NCBI GenBank assembly: GCA_963663945.1
Contig: OY760687.1
Span: forward strand, 1,488,001 to 1,552,000
DNA length: 64,000 bases
Direction of reading: 5' to 3'
DNA from: Bin87 sp963663945
GTDB lineage: Bacteria > Chloroflexota > Dehalococcoidia > Lucifugimonadales > UBA3495
The position numbers were made by a program, and so were the translations under genes. Position 1 is the stretch's first letter. Each line of letters starts with the position of its first letter. Shown here in pieces: positions 60,748-64,000 of this stretch. A model generated the notes under the pieces. That model ran no database searches, was not told where the DNA came from, and saw only the letters and a list, made by a program, of their open reading frames with translations.

Positions 60748-61296
60748 ATGTCCTGGGGGGACCGCCTGGCCTGGCTGATCGGCAGCGGATTTGGCAGCGG
60801 CCTTTCTCCTCTGGCCCCGGGCACCGCCGGCGCGGGGGCCGCTGCGGTCATCTACTGCGCCCTGATGTTTCTGATCCCCTCCGGGGAACCGTTTTCAACC
60901 GTGATCCGCCTGCTGGTCCTCGCGTTCCTGATCCTGGGAGGAACGGCCGTCGGCGTTTGGGCCACCGGGCGCATGTCCACCGAAGCCAACCCCGACCCCG
61001 GCACTGCGGTATGGGATGAGTTCGTCGGCATGTGGATCACGTTGATACCCACCGCCTGGGTTACGTGGCAGGTTTCTGCCGCCATCAATCCGCCGTGGTG
61101 GCCGCTATGGTGGGTGGCCTTGTGCTTTTTCGCCTTCCGCGCTTTCGACACCCTCAAACCCTGGCCCTGCCGCGGCCTGGAAGATCTCCACGGCGGCTGG
61201 GGGATCATGCTGGACGACATAGCGGCCGGCGTCTGGGCGTTGATCGTCTCGACGCTGGTTTACTTCGCCATCATGGCGGCGGTGGTATACCTCTAG
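60748..61296 (+). CDS. pgpA: Phosphatidylglycerophosphatase A
   Basis: A 182-residue membrane lipid phosphatase converting PGP to phosphatidylglycerol. SGLSPLAPGTAG near 15-26, PDPGTAVWDEFVGMWI and FRAFDTLKPWP are the family signatures, and four transmembrane segments are predicted. ATG at 60748 is chosen because it lies after the zincin stop. Confidence 0.9.
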   Translation: MSWGDRLAWLIGSGFGSGLSPLAPGTAGAGAAAVIYCALMFLIPSGEPFSTVIRLLVLAFLILGGTAVGVWATGRMSTEANPDPGTAVWDEFVGMWITLIPTAWVTWQVSAAINPPWWPLWWVALCFFAFRAFDTLKPWPCRGLEDLHGGWGIMLDDIAAGVWALIVSTLVYFAIMAAVVYL

Positions 61297-61841
61297 CCGG
61301 CGTCCTGATCGCCCGGGTTCGAGAACAGGCCGGCCAGCGCTGTCCTCTCCAGGGCCTGCATCGTCTCCCTTTCCCCATCCTCATAATGGTCGTGGCCCAG
61401 CAGGTGCAGCGCCCCGTGCACGATCAGCAGCGCCAGTTCACGCTGTAGCGGCGCCCCCTGCTCTTCCGCCTGGCGCGCCGCTTGCGGAACCGAAACGATG
61501 ATCTCCCCCAATGGTGGCGGCTCGTCATCCGGCAGCGGCCATCCCTGAGGCTCGTCGTCACCTGGGGTCGGCGCTTCGTCGTCCCCTTCCCAGTGACCCC
61601 AGTGCTCGAACGAAAAGGACAGCACATCCGTCGTGCGGTCCACTCCCCGATATTCCCGATTCAACTGCCGGACGGTCTCGTCGTCGGTCAGCAGCAGGCT
61701 GATTTGCCCGTGCGTATCCGCCGGCAGCGATCCGGCCAGGCCGTGCCTGACCGCGGCCTCCAGCCACACTTCAGCTTCAACCTCAGCCCACCGTTCGGGA
61801 ACGTCAGTTTGTACCGTTACAACAATATCGGGGAGCAACAT
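61293..61841 (-). CDS. ybeY: Endoribonuclease YbeY
   Basis: A zinc-dependent rRNA maturation nuclease of 182 residues, longer than the usual 150-160. The metal motif is HGALHLLGHDH. Between VLSFSFEHW and LGEIIVS it has an acidic, Pro-rich insert of about 30 residues (GDDEAPTPGDDEPQ...). Start ATG at 61841 follows GGAG by six bases; GTG at 61853 and ATG at 61847 are in frame upstream. It converges with pgpA, overlapping by four bases. Confidence 0.9.
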   Translation of the reverse strand: MLLPDIVVTVQTDVPERWAEVEAEVWLEAAVRHGLAGSLPADTHGQISLLLTDDETVRQLNREYRGVDRTTDVLSFSFEHWGHWEGDDEAPTPGDDEPQGWPLPDDEPPPLGEIIVSVPQAARQAEEQGAPLQRELALLIVHGALHLLGHDHYEDGERETMQALERTALAGLFSNPGDQDAG

Positions 61842-61879
61842 GTCCATCTCCACAAAAAATCATCGTTCCAATGGCCCCG

Positions 61880-61888
61880 TGATACAAT
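61880..61888 (+). promoter_or_regulatory. Extended -10 promoter for 61921 gene
   Basis: TGATACAAT, about 33 bases before the ATG. Confidence 0.4.
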
Positions 61889-61920
61889 TGCTTGCATAGC
61901 TTCGGACGCAGGACGATGCA

Positions 61921-62394
61921 ATGAGCGATGAGCAGTTTACCCCCAACTCGGACCCCGGCGACGATCGTTGGGCCGACTACGCCCTTCCGGAAGAGGGCGT
62001 CGCCGACCTCGCCGACCGGTTGGTGGAGTTCCTACCGGAACAAGAAGAAAGCGATCCTCCGCTCATCATCGGCCAGGTGCTGGACGACTTTATCGACCAG
62101 TCCGGCGCCATGCCTGAAAATCTGCGCGAGGAAGACGCCCACGCCGTAATCTGCCAGATGCAGATGGCGGTCACCCTGGCTTACCAGTTGGGTCGGCTCG
62201 AATCCCGCTCCCCGGAAATGGTGCGCCGGTTCATCCTCGAGGCCATCGAAAAGTGGGAGGCAAAGCCCCTTTCCGATTCGCTCGACTTCGTTGAAACCGA
62301 TTTTCGCAAGCCCAAGGAACTGGTGCTGCCCCGCCTGCGTCGCTGGTGGCAGGAAAACCTTGCTGCGGAAGACTATTACTGGGACGAAGATTAA
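61921..62394 (+). CDS. Acidic protein of unknown function
   Basis: A 157-residue acidic, helix-rich protein, likely cytoplasmic. It contains LADRLVEFLPEQEESDPPLIIGQVLDDFIDQ, VICQMQMAVTLAYQLGRLESRSPEMVRRFILEAIEKWE and a Trp/Glu/Asp-rich end (RRWWQENLAAEDYYWDED). No family recognised. It has a promoter of its own and precedes an amidohydrolase by 98 bases. Confidence 0.7.
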   Translation: MSDEQFTPNSDPGDDRWADYALPEEGVADLADRLVEFLPEQEESDPPLIIGQVLDDFIDQSGAMPENLREEDAHAVICQMQMAVTLAYQLGRLESRSPEMVRRFILEAIEKWEAKPLSDSLDFVETDFRKPKELVLPRLRRWWQENLAAEDYYWDED

Positions 62395-62492
62395 ATCCCG
62401 GCCAGCAGGTTTCTGGGGCGCGGTTCGAGCGTTGTGCGCTCCCGTAGTTCGCCTAGCCTCGCGTCGAACGTTGATTGGAGGGAACCAATCCG

Positions 62493-63671
62493 ATGACCAC
62501 CGCCACCTATGACCTGGTGCTGTCGGGCGGCAACCTGCTGGACCCGGCCCAGGGCATCAACGACGAACCCCGCGACATCGCCTTCAAAGACGGCAAGGTC
62601 GCCGCAATTGCTGGTCACATCGACCCGGCCTCCGCTGCGCTGGTCATGGACGTCAGCGGGAAATTGATCACCCCCGGCCTCATCGACCTCCACGGCCATT
62701 TCTATCACGGAGGCAGCGGCAGCGCCGTTCACGCCGACCAGACCTGCCTGGGCAGTGGCGTGACCACCGGCGTCGATGCGGGTTCTGCCGGTTTCCTCAA
62801 CTACGGCGCCATGCGCGACTACGTGTTCCCCGCGCACCGCACCCGTCTGCTCGCCTTCCTGCACATCGGCGCAGTCGGTTTGGCGGCCAATCGTGTGCTC
62901 GGCGGCGGCCTCCACGACATGCGCATCATCGACGTCGAACAGACCGTCCAGGCCATCAAGGAAAACCCCGAGTTCGTCTTCGGGGTCAAGGTCCGCATGC
63001 ATTACGACGCCGTGGCCCGGTGGAACGCCCACGAGGCCATGGCCCGAGCCCGCGAAGCCGCCAGTGAGGCCGGAGTCCGCCTCATGGTGCACGTCAGCGG
63101 GACGCCCATACCCCTGCCGGACGTCCTTGAACACCTCGGCCCCGGCGACATCTCCACCCACGCCTTCAACGGCTTCCCGGAAAATATGCTGGACAACTCC
63201 GGCAAGATCCGCCCTGAGGTCCGCGACGCCGCCGACCGCGGAGTCATCATGGACGTCGGGCACGCCGGCATCCATTGCGACGTCGAGGTGGTGAAAGCGG
63301 CTATGGATCAGGGTGTCATCCCCGACACCATCAGCACCGACGTGCACATCGCGCCGCCCGGCCGCATCGTCTACCTGATGAACGACCTCGTCAGCAAGTT
63401 CCATGCCCTGGGCATGCCGCTCGCCGACGCCATAACCGCCAGCACCAGCCGTCCCGCCGAGATTCTGGGTCTTCAGGACAGCATCGGTTCGCTGGCCGTA
63501 GGCATGGAAGGTGACGCTGCAGTCTGGGAAAAGCGGCAGGGTCGGTTCGTTTGGCACGATATGGCCGGTCACAACGTCGACGGCGCCCTGCGCCTCGACA
63601 CTTTTGCCACTATCAAGGGAGGGGCAGCCGCCTGGCGCGAGGGTCGCCTTTTGCAGATGGGCGAGTGTTAG
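62493..63671 (+). CDS. Amidohydrolase (deacetylase EF_0837-like)
   Basis: A 392-residue amidohydrolase. N-terminal YDLVLSGGNLLDPAQGI and metal-binding HGHFYHGG near 72-79 are followed by the carboxylated-lysine-type FGVKVRM near 162-168 and MDVGHAG/STDVH near 262-290. This pattern fits the EF_0837/AHD-type deacetylase subgroup, which acts on N-acetyl-amino-acid or related amide substrates. Start ATG at 62493 behind GGAGGGAACC. Confidence 0.85.
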   Translation: MTTATYDLVLSGGNLLDPAQGINDEPRDIAFKDGKVAAIAGHIDPASAALVMDVSGKLITPGLIDLHGHFYHGGSGSAVHADQTCLGSGVTTGVDAGSAGFLNYGAMRDYVFPAHRTRLLAFLHIGAVGLAANRVLGGGLHDMRIIDVEQTVQAIKENPEFVFGVKVRMHYDAVARWNAHEAMARAREAASEAGVRLMVHVSGTPIPLPDVLEHLGPGDISTHAFNGFPENMLDNSGKIRPEVRDAADRGVIMDVGHAGIHCDVEVVKAAMDQGVIPDTISTDVHIAPPGRIVYLMNDLVSKFHALGMPLADAITASTSRPAEILGLQDSIGSLAVGMEGDAAVWEKRQGRFVWHDMAGHNVDGALRLDTFATIKGGAAAWREGRLLQMGEC

Positions 63672-63866
63672 ACCAGGCCGTGCCCGGCGGATGGTAGTGC
63701 CGTCTCAGATCTGCGGCTTCCGACCGCTGGTGATCCGAACCAGACCAGGACAGTTATCCGGTTTGGACATCCGGTGTTCCGCTCGTTTGGATCTCGTGCG
63801 CCCTCAGCCCTTGGAATGCCGTTTCCTTGACGCTGCGATACCCGACTGATACGGTGAGGACACGTT

Positions 63867-64000
63867 ATGCGCATTGGTGAATTTGACATCGCGGAACCAC
63901 TGCCGGAGTTGCACGAGCCCCACATGCTGGCCGTGCTTCGCCCGTGGATCGACGTCGGAAACGTGGGCAGCCTGTCACTTGGCAGGATTGAGCGTCACCT
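63867..64000 (+). CDS. PAC2 family protein (partial)
   Basis: The first 44 codons of a PAC2 (proteasome assembly chaperone 2-like) protein: MRIGEFDIAEPLPELHEPHMLAVLRPWIDVGNVGSLSLGRIERHL-like start, cut by the window edge. TTGACG (63827-63832) and TACGGT (63850-63855) may form a weak promoter. GGTGAGGA precedes the ATG. Confidence 0.75.
   Translation, partial: MRIGEFDIAEPLPELHEPHMLAVLRPWIDVGNVGSLSLGRIERH

Overview
This is a 64 kb stretch of dense, high-GC bacterial chromosome. It holds mainly housekeeping genes plus catabolic and sulfur-related accessory genes. Several traits point to a free-living Chloroflexota-like bacterium, possibly SAR202 or another Dehalococcoidia relative: CaiB/BaiF CoA-transferases, an LLM (luciferase-like) oxidoreductase, a thiolase/DUF35 pair, a soluble-looking sulfite oxidase, BrnT/BrnA and Uma2 proteins, and long Pro/Ala/Gly-rich tails on ribosomal proteins. 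This assignment rests on gene content only. I saw no rRNA, tRNA, CRISPR array, prophage or intact insertion sequence.

Layout. 0-3 kb: S51 peptidase-like gene, then a leftward hisF-HAD-hisIE operon. 3-6.5 kb: GlcG/HbpS-like gene, PaREP1/HEPN-like gene, an unknown small gene plus cyclase-family gene behind LexA-like boxes, and hisS. 6.6-11 kb: CoA-transferase, polyprenyl diphosphate synthase, metG. 11-16 kb: S9 peptidase, gatC-like gene, nucleotidyltransferase, amidase, PIG-L deacetylase. 16-25.4 kb: a long leftward run rpsF-ssb-rpsR-PPIase-hom-thrC-folE-acyltransferase-glycosyltransferase-DUF502. 25.5-29.4 kb: alpha-E/ATP-grasp pair and LLM oxidoreductase. 29.6-34.7 kb: sulfur cluster (cysteine-dioxygenase-like cupin, four-domain rhodanese, small zinc-finger-like protein, sulfite oxidase) followed by a Uma2 protein. 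34.7-41 kb: acyl-CoA dehydrogenase, MFS carrier, ITPase, MoxR ATPase, FAD oxidoreductase. 40.9-43.3 kb: a gene-poor 2.4 kb island with hairpins, repeats and one small membrane-protein gene. 43.3-47 kb: CoA-transferase, BrnT/BrnA, thiolase-like/DUF35 pair. 47-53 kb: coiled-coil zinc-ribbon protein, nitrilase, a four-gene DUF1538-DUF1538-PII-CBS operon, fhs. 53-64 kb: def, cca-like gene, secD-secF, alcohol dehydrogenase, nfo, zincin, pgpA, ybeY, an acidic unknown, an amidohydrolase and the start of a PAC2 gene.

The two most system-like accessory sets are the DUF1538 pair with PII and CBS partners, which looks like a ligand-gated membrane transport module, and the cupin/rhodanese/sulfite oxidase group, which looks like a route for oxidising organic thiol sulfur. 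Several promoters carry an extended -10 element (TGn plus TATAAT-like), seen upstream of hisF, hisS, metG, rpsF, the LLM gene and others.
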